From positions 35,857,626-35,921,625 of the forward strand of contig JAJLRJ010000010.1 of the NCBI GenBank assembly GCA_024195265.1: a stretch of 64,000 nucleotides of DNA, given 5' to 3'. The DNA is from Dendrophyllia cribrosa. Lineage: Eukaryota; Cnidaria; Anthozoa; Scleractinia; Dendrophylliidae. The notes beneath the pieces are model-generated. The model did no database searches. It saw only the letters and a list, made by a program, of their open reading frames with translations, and was not told the DNA's origin. Below are positions 48,101 to 57,189 of the stretch, piece after piece. Positions within the stretch are counted from its first letter, which is position 1, and each line of letters starts with the position of its first letter. A program made the translations under genes and the position numbers.

Positions 48101-51100
48101 CTGGTCTTGTTAACCCAGAAAAATTTGAACCAGGTGTTTATTTAGAGACCAGCATTTTATTCATTGTCCCTTGGTGACTGATTTTTTTATCAGTTCATCA
48201 TTCTCAGAAACTCATGGCTGTGTTTTATTGATATTCTCTGGAGAAATTGGATTGCGATCACTGTGTTAATAAGAAACCTTTGATCCAAAGTCCATTACTT
48301 GTCGCTGGATTTTCCATACCCATGCAAGCTTTACATGTAGTTTCCATTAGGCTTTTCACAATGTAAAATCTTATGCACAGGTCAGTTGCAGGTGACAGTA
48401 TATTATCAGATCTCTGTGACCACATTCAGACTGATTACAGATTGTAGCTTCAGTTCAGCAAGTGACAGCATTTTGTCAGATCTTTAATGCCATTTTGGCA
48501 TAATTATATTCATAGGCTGCAGGTACCTGGCCTATTAATTAAAAGAGAAATGCTAAATTAACCCGACTGATAAATCATTAACTTTGTCCTCGCAACAGAC
48601 AAAAACCTTGGACCTGCTCTTGTCTCAACAGATTGGGTAGAACAAGAGACGTTCAATTAACACCTACTGTAGATGACAATAATTCTAATTCTTGTCAGTA
48701 TTACTTGCATGTAATGTTGAAGTGTAAGTGGTGTGTACAAAATAAGTTCTGCACATAATCTTGTTCAAAATCCCTGATGAAGTCTGTACTAACATGTGTC
48801 AGATGAAACTGGTCCAGTAAAGCAAGATCAGCTGTTGTGTGCTGCCCACTTTTCTTTTGATAAAAAAAAAAACTGGATGCAAAGGGCAGTTGCCTTAGTT
48901 ACAGTCTATATTAAGCAACCTATTTATTAAGCGGTCACCCTCTATTAAGTGGTTCCCACTTAACAAATGCCCGGAATTAAATCGCTCCGCATATTTACTG
49001 TAAACTTGACCTCTTTTAAGCGATCTCCTCTATTAAGCGGTCAGTTGGCTATTCCCCAAGGTTGACAGTATTAGGCAGACTACTTCAAGACAGACTTCTG
49101 CTCACTGCAGCTGTTTTTTGTTTTGTTTCACAGGCTTCAAGAGCAAGAGCATCCCCATGGCCAAGCTCTGGCAGAAAAGATACCAAAGCTGCAGTCAATG
49201 TACACTGTACAGTGTACATGTAGCTCTTTAAAAGGAACAATGCAAAACAGAAACAAAGAATGCTAAAAAATGATCAGTTACTATACTGTGCCATATAGGT
49301 TCTACTAAAAATAGAATTTGAGTTATATAGTTACAGTAGACTATGTCATAGTCAGCTGCCATTGTGTTTACATGACAAATGAAAATATATTTTGACAAAT
49401 TCTTGTTAAAACTTGCCTTAAAGGGACATTGTCACGCAAATTTTGCTGTGTTTTGGTCAAAATACACTAAGTACCTTTGCTCAAACATAAAATTACTTTT
49501 AGAACACCAAGAAGATAATATCAAGTGATTTCTTCAAGGAAGACAGTGACAGTGTCCCTTTAATATTATTTAGTCACAGGCAGAAAAATACCCACCTACT
49601 GTAAGTCCTGGCCAAAGTGACTGCAAGTATATGCCTGTAAGTTGTTCCAAGTTGTAAACAAGCCATTTCAATGTACATGACTGTAGTCTCGCACATACAC
49701 CCAAACCAAAGTAAACAGTAGTGACAAGAATCTATGCTTGATCGAATTGGACAAAAGTTATTGATGTAACTTATTATTGATGTTGACTTGTCTCTCCATT
49801 TGGCCAGGGCACAGATGTTCATGGTCTTTTTCAACAAGTTAAAGAAAATTAACATCTTATAGTCTTTTAGAGGATCCCTCTGTAAGTCACTACTGGTGAA
49901 GTTGGCATCCTCAATAAAGATTATTATTAACATGTATGCATTTAAAGTGACATGTCTTGCACATTCCGTCTTGTATTCATTTTTGTGGCAGGGAATATTT
50001 TATGTGATAATAAGGAACCAGCATTAAATCGAAACAAATTGGGACTATTGCATTGCTAGACTTACAGCTGTACTTGTCTAAACAGTAAGATCCTCAAATT
50101 ATGGTATGGTGTTGCAAAAATGTTTTTCAGTTGAAGACATTTTTTTGAAGACATTCCCTTTTTCATTTTATATGTTATTTACATGGTCTTGACAACCCCC
50201 TTTTTTCAATTTACATGTTATTTACAGGGTTCCTTGCAGGCTCCCATTTTAAATTTACATGTTATTTACAGGATAGCCTCCCTTTTTCGATTTACATGTT
50301 ATTTACATGATAGCCCCCCTTTTTCGATTTACATGATAGCCCCCCTTTTTCGATTTACATGTTATTTACAGGGTTCCTTCTTCGATTTACATGTTATTTA
50401 CAGGATAGCCCCCCTTTTTCGATTTACATGTTATTTACATGATAGCCCTCCTTTTCGATTTACATGTTATTTACAGGGTTCCTTACAGGCTCCGTTTTTC
50501 GATTTACATGTTATTTACAGGGTTCCTTTTTCGATTTACATGTTATTTACATGATAGCCCCTCCTTTTCGATTTACATGTTATTTACAGGGTTCCTTACA
50601 GCCTCCTTTTTTCGATTTACATGTTATTTACATGATAGCCCCCCCTTTTCGATTTACATGTTATTTACAGGGTTCCTTCTTCGATTTACATGTTATTTAC
50701 ATGTTAGCCCCCCTTTCGATTTACATGTTATTTACAGGGTTCCTTACAGGCTCCGTTTTTCGATTTACATGTTATTTACAGGATCTTCTCTTGTATTTAC
50801 ATGTTTCACTCAAAATATTTACATGTTATTTACAGGTTCGACAATAACATGTAAAAGGGGAATTAGCATGTAAATTATCATTTACAGTATCTTTACATGT
50901 TATTTACATACAATGTAAATTTTCAACTTTTCCAGTGGCACGCAAATTTGATACGATCGTGGCTAACGTGTCTCGTACTTTCGTCATCGAAATGTTCATG
51001 GCCTTGAATAACACCAAGTCCTTGATTTGCCTTCGACATTGCTCGACCACTTCATTTCGATCGACAACATCCCCTATTTTAATGGTTTCAAACTGCATTT

Positions 51101-54100
51101 CGTGTGCATCTGTTTCGATTTTCATCCTTTTGTTTTTGATGGCCTTGCTAATCATTTTGGCAAATTTAGATCTATTGTCTCTTACATAATATCTCATCCG
51201 CTGGACGTACTCTTGCTCCTTCGATTCTAAGTAATCGAACAATTCACTTTGGACAGGGATTTGGAAATCGCAAGTTAGAAACAAATCGAACGCTCTGTCC
51301 TGGATTTGGCAAAGAAGCTCAGTGGCAGACTTTAAATGGGCGTTCACACCAATGGCAGCAAATTTCAGCAGCTTGGATTTGAGAATGTCAAACTGCCCCG
51401 TAAATTGGTTTGTCACTTTCTTTAGACGAGCACTTCTGACTTCTTTGGACGACAAACCGTGAAAAAACGGGCACTCGTTCCAAGGCATGTCTTCGGGAAC
51501 CATTTGGCACTTCGCGAGAGCTCGATAAACGACATTTACTTTTCCTTCTCCACTTCGCATTTTAGATTCTTCATCGTCTTCCGCTTCCGAGTCCCGATCA
51601 AACTCTCGAGCTATATGGTCTTTGTCCACTTTGTTGCATACGTAGAATATGGGCAAGTTGCCAACTTTTTCTTTCAAATTGAGAAGAAATCCTCTTTCCT
51701 TTAGTACAAACAAACAAGAAGCTTGGTTATTTTTGAGTCATTCATGTTACCCGCAAAATAAACTAGAGACGCGAAAAGCAGGGAAGGAATGGCAGAGCAA
51801 AGATAATGTTGCCGGGGTTCGACTCTCGGACTCGGTGTCACATGTGGGTTGAGTGTGTTGTTGCTTCTCGTCCTTGCTCCGAGGGTTTTACCCCCTGCTC
51901 AAGAACCAGGGCCGAGTTGTTCGAAGGACGATTAGCGCTAATCCAGGGTTAATTACCATGACAACTCATATGTTCTGTTGACAGTTAATCCAGGATTAGC
52001 GCTAATCGTCCTTCGAACAACTCGGCCCTGCACTCTAAATTCTAACTCACAGGTGTGACTGACGAGTGTCACCCTCGTTAACGCTTTAAATATGGTCTTA
52101 CAACTGTTAAGAGAGATAGCGATGGTTGAACCAGAGGTAACAGGGCAACTATAACTGGCATCATGGGCTATAGGAAAAGTGCATTGCGACTAAATGACAT
52201 TTATTAATTTATCTGAAATAAACGTAAATTACTCACATTTCAGTAGTTCTGTGTCTTTTCTCTTTTCTGGTCGTTTCTACCATAAATTTTGAGGAAAAAG
52301 CTTACAGAACGCTGCGTTCGATTCATAAATAGCGCCAGCAATCATTAAGTATTGGCAACCAAGCGGTTTTATTCGAACACGAGGCGCGGGCGCTAAGCGC
52401 ACGGTGTTACCACTAAAAATAACTGGGTGGGAAGAGGTTCGGCCGTTGCTACATTAGGAGATATGGAATATTGGGCAATTGCTGGGCCGAAAAGACAATA
52501 GCAGTTGTTTTTGAAATAGGCCACTCCGAAAAATGCCATAATAATCTTTATTTTGCCTCCACTGCACACCCAAACAAACACACAAGGCTAAGGTTGTGGG
52601 GCGTTGGTCAGCCAGGCCCACGATACATTTTATTATTATCAAAGGACTATAATATTACAATATTACTGTTAAATAATATACTATACTATAATATTACAAT
52701 AACTCTAAGCTGGTCAGCCAGGCCCACGATACATTTTATTATTGACAAAGGACTATAATATAACAATAACTCTAATGCAGTGGTGCTACCTTTAGGGTTT
52801 TAAGGTGTTTTTAACTAAGAAATAAACGACTAAAATATGCGGTTAAAACTGTTGATAATAAGCCTTAAGGTATTACAATAAACAACTAAGACGAAAGTTA
52901 ACTTGTTTGAACAGTAAAAGAGGCGGCGAGGCTGACCGTAGAATGACACAAATCTGTCAACAGACACTTTGATTCGCATATAATTAACCGCATATAAGCG
53001 AGTCTAATTAACATCAGATAACCGCATGCAAGCGGTTAAAGTAGGCCCAATTCAACTACTGAGAAATAACGAAAATAGAGCTGATCTCAAACTGGCTTTT
53101 GTCTTTCACTTGAACATTTTACATAAAGTGAAACGCATTTTTTTAGTAAAAGAAAGAAAAAGATCAGAAGGGTGTATGCCTTGAACCCGAGTCGTTTGCT
53201 TCATAACTAATACCTATATGATTATCCACTACATCAAGGAGGGCTAGCTGAGAGGAACCGTAATTTTTAACATATTTATAGAGTTATCCATAACCATAAA
53301 TGAAAGCTAACCGTTTTAAAGTGCCCCTGTGATCAAATTTTTGATTTTCATTTTTTTACATTTTCATGTACAATTAGACTTTCTTACTCATCTTGCCAAA
53401 TTTCAATTCATTACGAACATCAGAAGTCATTTTATTTTAACATTTATTTCCGAGAATTTACGGCCGCCATTAATCAACCTTGTTCCAAGGCTTGGTTGCG
53501 AATGGGAGAAAGTGACGTCAAAGACTCAAACATACCTCACGGGTTGAAATTATAATAACAATCAGCATAGAAAATTGCACGAAGAACAAGTCCAAAGTTT
53601 TTGTTGCTTTTCGCGTGATTTTCAGTACTTATTGTTATTATAATTTTAACCCGTGAGGTATGTTTGAGTCTGACGTCACTTTCTCCCACTTTTCTTGAGC
53701 TATTTATGAATCGAACGCAGCGTTCTGAAAGCTTTGTCCACAAAATATATGGGTAGAAACGACCAGGAAAGACACAAGACTACTGAAATGTGAGTAATTT
53801 ACGTTTATTTCAGATAAACTTTATTTATTCGCAATGCACTTTTCCTATAGCCCATGATGGATTGATTGGAACGGAACATCTTAACCCTGTCCATACCGGA
53901 CTTATTTTGGTCTACTTGGACCTGTGGGGGAGGGGGGAGGGGAGGGGGGAGGGGGGGGGGGGGGGGGGTGATGGTACCGCCCGATAACTTTAAGAGTACT
54001 AAGACAACACAATCCATTCCAAGAAAACTTGGGACAATATGTAGTAAGTCGAAAAATGTCTAATACTCCATTCACACCAACGCTTAAACATGTTTAAATG

Positions 54101-55304
54101 TTGTTTAGTTTAAAACAGGTTTAGAAAAATACCTCCTAACCTCCCGTAATATTTGGAGTGAAATCTTTACTAAAAGAAACTTTACTGACTTTATTACCAT
54201 TCCAGGTAGTTTGAGTCATATACATTTCAAAACGTTCAAGATAGAGGCTAAAACGTAGTTAAACTTAACAACATTTAAACATGTTTAACCGTTGGTGTGA
54301 ATGGGGCATTAGTTAAGGTAGGTCACGTGATGTGATGACGTCGTATGACATGGAATTACGTCATGATTTCAGAACGGCCGACATCTTCGATCCGCCATCT
54401 TGGATTTTCGTGTTACCAGGGTCAAAAGTAATAAAAATATAAAGGATGCTAAAATGATATTAATAATAAAAATTTCCAAGAAGAAAGTTTAAACGGTTAA
54501 TTAAGCAGGAAATTCACAATTAAGGATACATGCCTATCAAAAGATGACCTGAATTTTGAATTAAATATGAAAAGAGGTTTAAAGAAGGGATAGAAGAAAG
54601 AATGATTTTTGGAACACCAACAGACAGTTGATACCCACACAAGAGCACCCCAGGTTGTTAGTGGACTAACTTAGTGTTCGTCTATTAATTATTAACTACA
54701 AATTCTAATTTTAAAACTTCACTAAATCTTCAATATTTCTTATTTCTCTTAATTTTACAAATCCTTTGAGAAAAACTATTTCCTCCCAAAAATCACCCAA
54801 AAATTTACAAAACATCTCACAACTTAGATTCATGAGATGAATGAAGGGGTTTTAGATTGCTTGAAACGTGAACGAGATATTTCATTAAAGCCATGTTAAG
54901 TGGCGGAAAAATTGCATTCAGGTAAAATCCCGCTTTAAGACGAATTTCCGGACGGCCCCTCCCATCAGAGGCACTTTCACTAACCTGTAGCCTCAAGGAT
55001 GAGTTACCATCTATGACATAAACGATGACCTGTAAGACTCCATGTATGCACTCATGAATGATCTTGTCCAGAGACTCGTTTTCGCTCATCCCAGGTGCAT
55101 CAATGACTTCCAGGTGGCCACTCTGCAGGAGTGGATTATTAAGGCCCACTTCTACTACAGCGTTGATCCACGATGGATCGCCTCTCTTGCTTTCATCCAA
55201 CTCAATTGCCTCTTTAACCAACTTCTTCTTGCTAAAGGTTGTCTTAATTGCTTCAGAAGGTCTCGACTCATTCAACACCTTGGTAGGAAAATATAACTTG
55301 TAGC
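37451..55304 (-). CDS. DSTYK-like: DSTYK-like protein 2 (5' incomplete; frame interrupted by a 10.7-kb insertion)
   Basis: Five coding blocks on the minus strand match DSTYK-like 1 in order and phase: 55,304-54,985, 51,698-50,934, 40,191-39,533, 38,947-38,707 and 37,915-37,451. They total 815 visible residues. GTPase features are DAPG (G3) and NKVD (G4) with an acidic loop; G1 (P-loop) is not found upstream. The helical middle follows, then the kinase lobe with LLVAK, HVDLRITN in place of HRDxKxxN, and ARLNVSKP in place of DFG. The catalytic Lys of HRDxK is Arg and the DFG Asp is absent, so the kinase is very probably dead. Three intron positions equal those of the sister gene. Blocks two and three meet end to end around the element 40,192-50,933, where the sister gene has uninterrupted exon. 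Either this is a pseudogene or the element is spliced out. The first block opens at the edge of a MITE (55,303). Confidence 0.72.
38090..38400. repeat. Dispersed repeat, second copy of the 13.04-13.45 kb family
   Basis: Shares GTGTGCCGCTG, GCTACATTTTGCAACCCTAT, ATACCCTATTCTGGACC and TATAGCTTATATATGAGAG with 13,040-13,450 in the same orientation. It lies in the last intron of DSTYK-like 2. Confidence 0.7.
38413..38704 (+). mobile_element. tRNA-derived SINE, copy 3, abutting a splice donor
   Basis: Head GGCGCGGTGGTGTAGTGGTT with B-box-like GGTGGTTCAAG, then the body shared with 4003-4485 and 6697-7035. Its 3' end (GGCTCGTGAAGAATTTACC) reaches the splice donor of the DSTYK-like 2 exon that ends at 38,707 (minus strand GTAGGTAAAT). 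It is a SINE and not a tRNA gene: the anticodon arm and acceptor stem are degenerate. Confidence 0.8.
40212..40815. repeat. Left subterminal tandem array of the giant element
   Basis: About ten units of 34-40 bp of the form TGTAAATAACATGTAAATCG plus AAAAAGGGAGGCTA, preceded by degenerate TTTACATGTAAA palindromes. The unit is the reverse complement of the array at 50,175-50,930. The periodic ORFs on the minus strand are a repeat artefact. Confidence 0.9.
40818..41177 (+). CDS. Unrecognised 119-codon ORF inside the giant element
   Basis: An open frame of 119 codons directly after the left repeat array, starting MKGSFKPTGENTIIHD. It contains several cysteines (CMEDLF, CETILK, KHCITD, ICKFCF) but no domain I recognise. 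It could be a chance ORF or a remnant. There is no homologous frame at the other end of the element. Confidence 0.2.
   Translation: MKGSFKPTGENTIIHDTICVIFKVYLRSSVEKLKDIKAISSLISLESRCMEDLFSYLILSCETILKIHQRNLTAKNNYSHKHCITDKQLLQICKFCFRKQAKNVIFLWTGNIYRTVINI
41190..41400 (-). mobile_element. tRNA-derived SINE, second family, copy 1
   Basis: On the minus strand: CCTCGTGGTTCAAACGGCAG, an AGATCTGATCCGGAGGTC arm, then GTGGGTTCGAATCCCACCGA, a perfect B box with stem. A tail (TTTCCTCGTGTGGTCCC...) is shared with 55,628-55,812. The intact T arm but long conserved non-tRNA tail marks it as a SINE. Confidence 0.75.
41586..41963. mobile_element. Inverted-repeat MITE, 378 bp
   Basis: GCCCATGTTCACCCAATC at the left is mirrored by GATTGGGTGAACATGGGC at the right. 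The middle has GATGATGTCTAG-type repeats and CCAGTA/GTGTTCCAG symmetry. Target duplication unclear. Confidence 0.7.
42000..43090. other. Interior of the giant element, no gene recognised
   Basis: About 1.1 kb with only short unsupported ORFs. No tRNA-like, inverted-repeat or coding signal stood out. Confidence 0.45.
43100..44260. repeat. Inverted pair of CTGCAG-rich repeat blocks
   Basis: The block at 43,170-43,275 is made of TGCAGACTGCAGACCGCAGA units and is mirrored by 44,125-44,215 (GTCTGCAGTCTGCGGTCTGC). Both are bordered outside by GTGTCTGACATTTGCA-type and TTTACATAA-type sequence. The 0.85-kb spacer encodes nothing recognised. Related CTGCAG fragments occur at 45,470-45,530. Confidence 0.75.
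44512..44636. mobile_element. Inverted-repeat MITE, ~125 bp
   Basis: TTATTCAGCGAAAAGTTGTG at the left is imperfectly mirrored by CACAACTTTCCGCTGATTAA at the right. A related fragment is at 7217-7322. Confidence 0.65.
45030..45176. mobile_element. Hairpin MITE
   Basis: ACTTGTTGACTGAGT...GGGCCGGACGGGAAAATATT is mirrored by AATATTTTCCCGTCCGGCCC...ACTCAGTCAATAAGT. Arms are about 55-60 bp with a short loop containing GGTCATGGCGCATGGACC. Confidence 0.75.
45572..45983. mobile_element. Tc1/mariner-like MITE, 412 bp, TA flanked
   Basis: TA duplications lie at 45,570-45,571 and 45,984-45,985. Ends CAGTCAAAATACTCAGCGCG and its near-perfect inverse extend for about 100 bp. TA plus CAGT ends are the Tc1/mariner hallmark. 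No transposase. ORFs over the arms are mirrored artefacts. Confidence 0.78.
46281..46457. mobile_element. hAT-like MITE
   Basis: CAGGGATGTAGC at the left and GCTACACCCCTG at the right, interior rich in AGCCGGTTACCGGCTAA. A related inverted end (CCGGCTATTATCTACATCCCTG, split here only for reference) occurs at about 47,250-47,271. An 8-bp duplication is not clear. Confidence 0.55.
46460..49415. other. Interior of the giant element, mostly featureless
   Basis: About 3 kb of A+T-rich DNA. The only coding-like hint is a possible spliced micro-ORF: 47,719-47,761 (ATG at 47,723, donor GTGAGA) joined to 49,134-49,223, described under findings. Other ORFs (for example 47,980-48,177) show no recognisable domain. 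Confidence 0.4.
49422..49559. mobile_element. TTAA-flanked MITE (Kolobok/T2-like), 138 bp
   Basis: TTAA lies at 49,418-49,421 and 49,560-49,563. Ends AGGGACATTGTCAC and GTGACAGTGTCCCT. Purine-rich A/GGG ends with TTAA targets fit Kolobok-type (T2) MITEs better than piggyBac. No coding content. Confidence 0.75.
50175..50913. repeat. Right subterminal tandem array of the giant element
   Basis: About sixteen units of TTTTTCGATTTACATGTTAT plus TTACAGGGTTCCTTACAGGC or TTACATGATAGCCCCCC variants. This is the mirror image of 40,212-40,815. It ends in GTAAATTTTCAACTTTTCC. The repeated FRFTCYLQGS-type peptides read here are artefacts of the repeat. Confidence 0.9.
51907..52030. mobile_element. Palindromic MITE, 124 bp
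   Basis: CAGGGCCGAGTTGTTCGAAG and its exact inverse, with arms continuing through GGACGATTAGCGCTAATCC. CAGGG ends suggest hAT; no clear 8-bp duplication. It lies in an intron of DSTYK-like 2. Confidence 0.75.
52160..53858. mobile_element. 1.7-kb inverted-repeat element with ~180-bp arms
   Basis: ATCATGGGCTATAGGAAAAG at the left is mirrored by CTTTTCCTATAGCCCATGAT at the right. The arms include AGTAATTTACGTTTATTTCA and ATCGAACGCAGCGTTC. The interior has a tandem GTCAGCCAGGCCCACGATAC duplication (52,605 and 52,711) and a 200-bp hairpin at 53,497-53,695. No transposase was recognised. Confidence 0.72.
53497..53695. repeat. Inverted repeat nested in the 1.7-kb element
   Basis: GGGAGAAAGTGACGTCAAAG...ACATACCTCACGGGTT is mirrored by AACCCGTGAGGTATGT...TGACGTCACTTTCTCCC. 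Arms are about 65 bp. Both arms contain a TGACGTCA palindrome or its near match, a CRE/ATF-type site. Confidence 0.7.
53926..53968. repeat. G-rich tract with an 18-bp poly-G
   Basis: GGGGGAGGGGGGAGGGGAGG-type sequence ending in 18 consecutive G (53,951-53,968), with clear G-quadruplex potential. The Pro-rich minus ORF is an artefact. Confidence 0.85.
54060..54312. mobile_element. Palindromic MITE, ~250 bp
   Basis: CTAATACTCCATTCACACCA at the left, mirrored by TGGTGTGAATGGGGCATTAG at the right. The arms continue through TTAAACATGTTTAAATGTTG. Intronic in DSTYK-like 2. Confidence 0.75.
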
Positions 55305-55548
55305 CTGAGAAAACAGTCGACTTTTCGCGGTGGCGCCACGTGAAAAAGCGTCTGAGAAACGAACGCAAAAAAGGCACTGAATTAGATGTAACGCTACCCA
55401 GATCTGATTGTTTGAAACAATCTCTCAACCAATCACAAGGACTACCTAGATCTGGGTAGCGTTACGTCATCAGTACGGTAGTTTTGCGCTCGTTTCTCAG
55501 ACGTCTTTTCGGTGGCGCCACCAAGAAAAGTCGTCTATTTTCTCACGC
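55303..55548. mobile_element. TA-flanked MITE at the 5' edge of DSTYK-like 2
   Basis: GCCTGAGAAAACAGTCGACT at the left and its imperfect inverse ending GAAAATAGACGAC-type sequence at the right; TA on both sides (55,301-55,302 and 55,549-55,550). The GGTGGCGCCAC motif is mirrored too, and ATCTGGGTAGCGTTACGTCA-type sequence in the middle is itself inverted. On the minus strand its end reads TTTTCTCAG, a good splice acceptor for the DSTYK-like 2 block at 55,304-54,985. Confidence 0.75.
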
Positions 55549-55627
55549 TAATATAGTTTTTAAATTTCCAGTCCGTAATAGTATCCAAACTATCAACCGA
55601 TGAAATGAAATCCCAAATTATATACAG

Positions 55628-55812
55628 GAAATCAGACAATTAACTTTGTGGTAAATTTGCTGAGAACAACCCACAGATTTTCTGCTTAGCGTACGCGTTC
55701 GCCCTCGTATGACAAAAAAAAAATGGGGACCGTACGAGGCAAAGAAAAATTATTTGATCTCGGTGGGATTCGAACCCACAACCTCCTGCTACCGTTTGAG
55801 CCACGAAGAAAA
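55628..55812 (-). mobile_element. tRNA-derived SINE, second family, copy 2
   Basis: GTGGGTTCGAATCCCACCGA-type T arm and flanking body matching 41,190-41,400, in the same orientation. The anticodon-arm region is deleted, so it cannot be a functional tRNA. Confidence 0.72.
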
Positions 55813-55971
55813 GAAGGGGCCAGAGCTGAGCTACCTTTCCCCTCCATCCGCGTTCTGCGCTCTCAGTTCCACGCGCTTCGCGCGCGCGATAATTCTATTT
55901 CTTCTCCCCTTTCTAGCACTTGCTACGCGGGCTACACGATGAGAGGTTACTAAGAAATTACTGTTACTTAA

Positions 55972-56300
55972 AGGGGCACTATCCCGCCGAAATAGCAAAA
56001 TTTCGTTAAGCTTATTTCCACGTTATATCGCCAAATGCCACCAAATATACAACCTAGTTGGATAAAAAGATTCTATAGAGCAAAACAAAAGCAGTAGTAG
56101 TTTGGAGATAAAGAGTAGGATTGCAAGGATTGAAGTGGATTACAGTTCATGAAAGTTGATTTATTGACAGGCGGTCAAGAAATCAAACTTGCCATTCTTG
56201 TGACATTGTTACCTTTCTGGGCGTTATTTGGTCTGTTTAATTCGTGTTTCTTCGCTTCTATCACTTTTGGCGATGATTTCTTCCAACTTCAAGATAATGA
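55972..56300. mobile_element. TTAA-associated interspersed element, copy 2
   Basis: Begins after TTAA (55,968-55,971) with AGGGGCACTATCCCG. It then runs as the reverse complement of 1714-2100 through TTTCCACGTTATATCGCCAA and GTGGATTACAGTTCATG. Its far end is not clear. Confidence 0.55.
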
Positions 56301-56399
56301 AGTAAGCTTAAAGCAAGCCCCTCGGGTAGTCCTGCACTTGTCCAAATGATGCCTGAGATTCGCTAAGAAAACAATAGATTTGTCCCGCTGGGATAGGGA

Positions 56400-57180
56400 T
56401 TAGGGATAGGGGCATTGTTCAAGTGATATATCAATTGTATCGTTCGCCAATCACAGACATCCTCGGGTGAATTAAGGAATGGGTCTCGTTCGATTTAAAG
56501 GGGGGTGGTTTATTTTAAAACATATTTAACTTATTGACTTTAAGCTTTCTAAAAGGCTTTTAATTGTTGAAAAAAAAAATGTTTCGCTTCCATGAATGGA
56601 CTTGCTACGTCACGTGACTTGCCACGCTCAATTTTTAGCAATTTATTTCGATCCAAATTTACGAGATTTTGGAAAAATATTTTTCTACTTAATTTGTTTT
56701 CTATCAATGACCATTAGCACAGGGTTTGTGGAACTAATCGGGGTTTTCCAAAGTTATTTGTTTTCTGTAAACTATAACGTTTTAATTTTAGAGAGGGACT
56801 GGGGCTAGAGGAAAACAATGAATAATTATGCAGCAATAACAGTTTTCGAAATTCCCCGTTTAATTTGACGTATCACTCTGTAAATGGAAGACTAAGGAAG
56901 GAAAAACGGAATTTTCATGCCGTAATCTGAAAATTCAAAATTTTGCATAATTTAGGGCGTGACTAGTCATGTGACCCCAACAGACACAGGGTATCATCCA
57001 AAAATGGTTTTGTTTCTTAGCGCATGATTATAAGATCAAATATTAGGGGTCGCTGAATAAAGCTAGAAAAAATAATGAAAACCCAATATTACACGAGGAG
57101 CCATGCCTTAAGGTGATTCCTCAGTATTGCACTGCGCATCCTGTACTGCGCATAACACACGTAATTCGCAACATCGGCAG
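56400..57180. other. Intergenic between DSTYK-like 2 and the transposase gene
   Basis: About 0.8 kb. I searched both strands for the missing P-loop (GxxxxGKS) of DSTYK-like 2 and did not see it. No repeat with clear ends was recognised. Confidence 0.45.
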
Positions 57181-57189
57181 CATTAAAAC

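Larger units (their letters stand above)
40192..50933. mobile_element. Giant 10.7-kb inverted-repeat element inside an exon of DSTYK-like 2
   Basis: Both ends carry GGAAAAGTTGAAAATTTACA in inverted orientation (40,192-40,211 and 50,914-50,933), perhaps extended outwards by CCAC(A/T). Inside each end lies an array of ~36-bp repeats in mirror orientation (listed separately). The interior holds SINEs, at least five smaller inverted-repeat elements and no recognised transposase. The outer boundaries fall exactly between codons of the host gene, and no obvious target-site duplication is visible. This could be a non-autonomous large DNA transposon or a composite grown by nested insertions. Confidence 0.72.

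Noticed and set aside
50183..50873. Repetitive proteins with FRFTCYLQGS-type units
   Set aside because: All frames are kept open by the tandem DNA repeat; there is no sign of codon selection.
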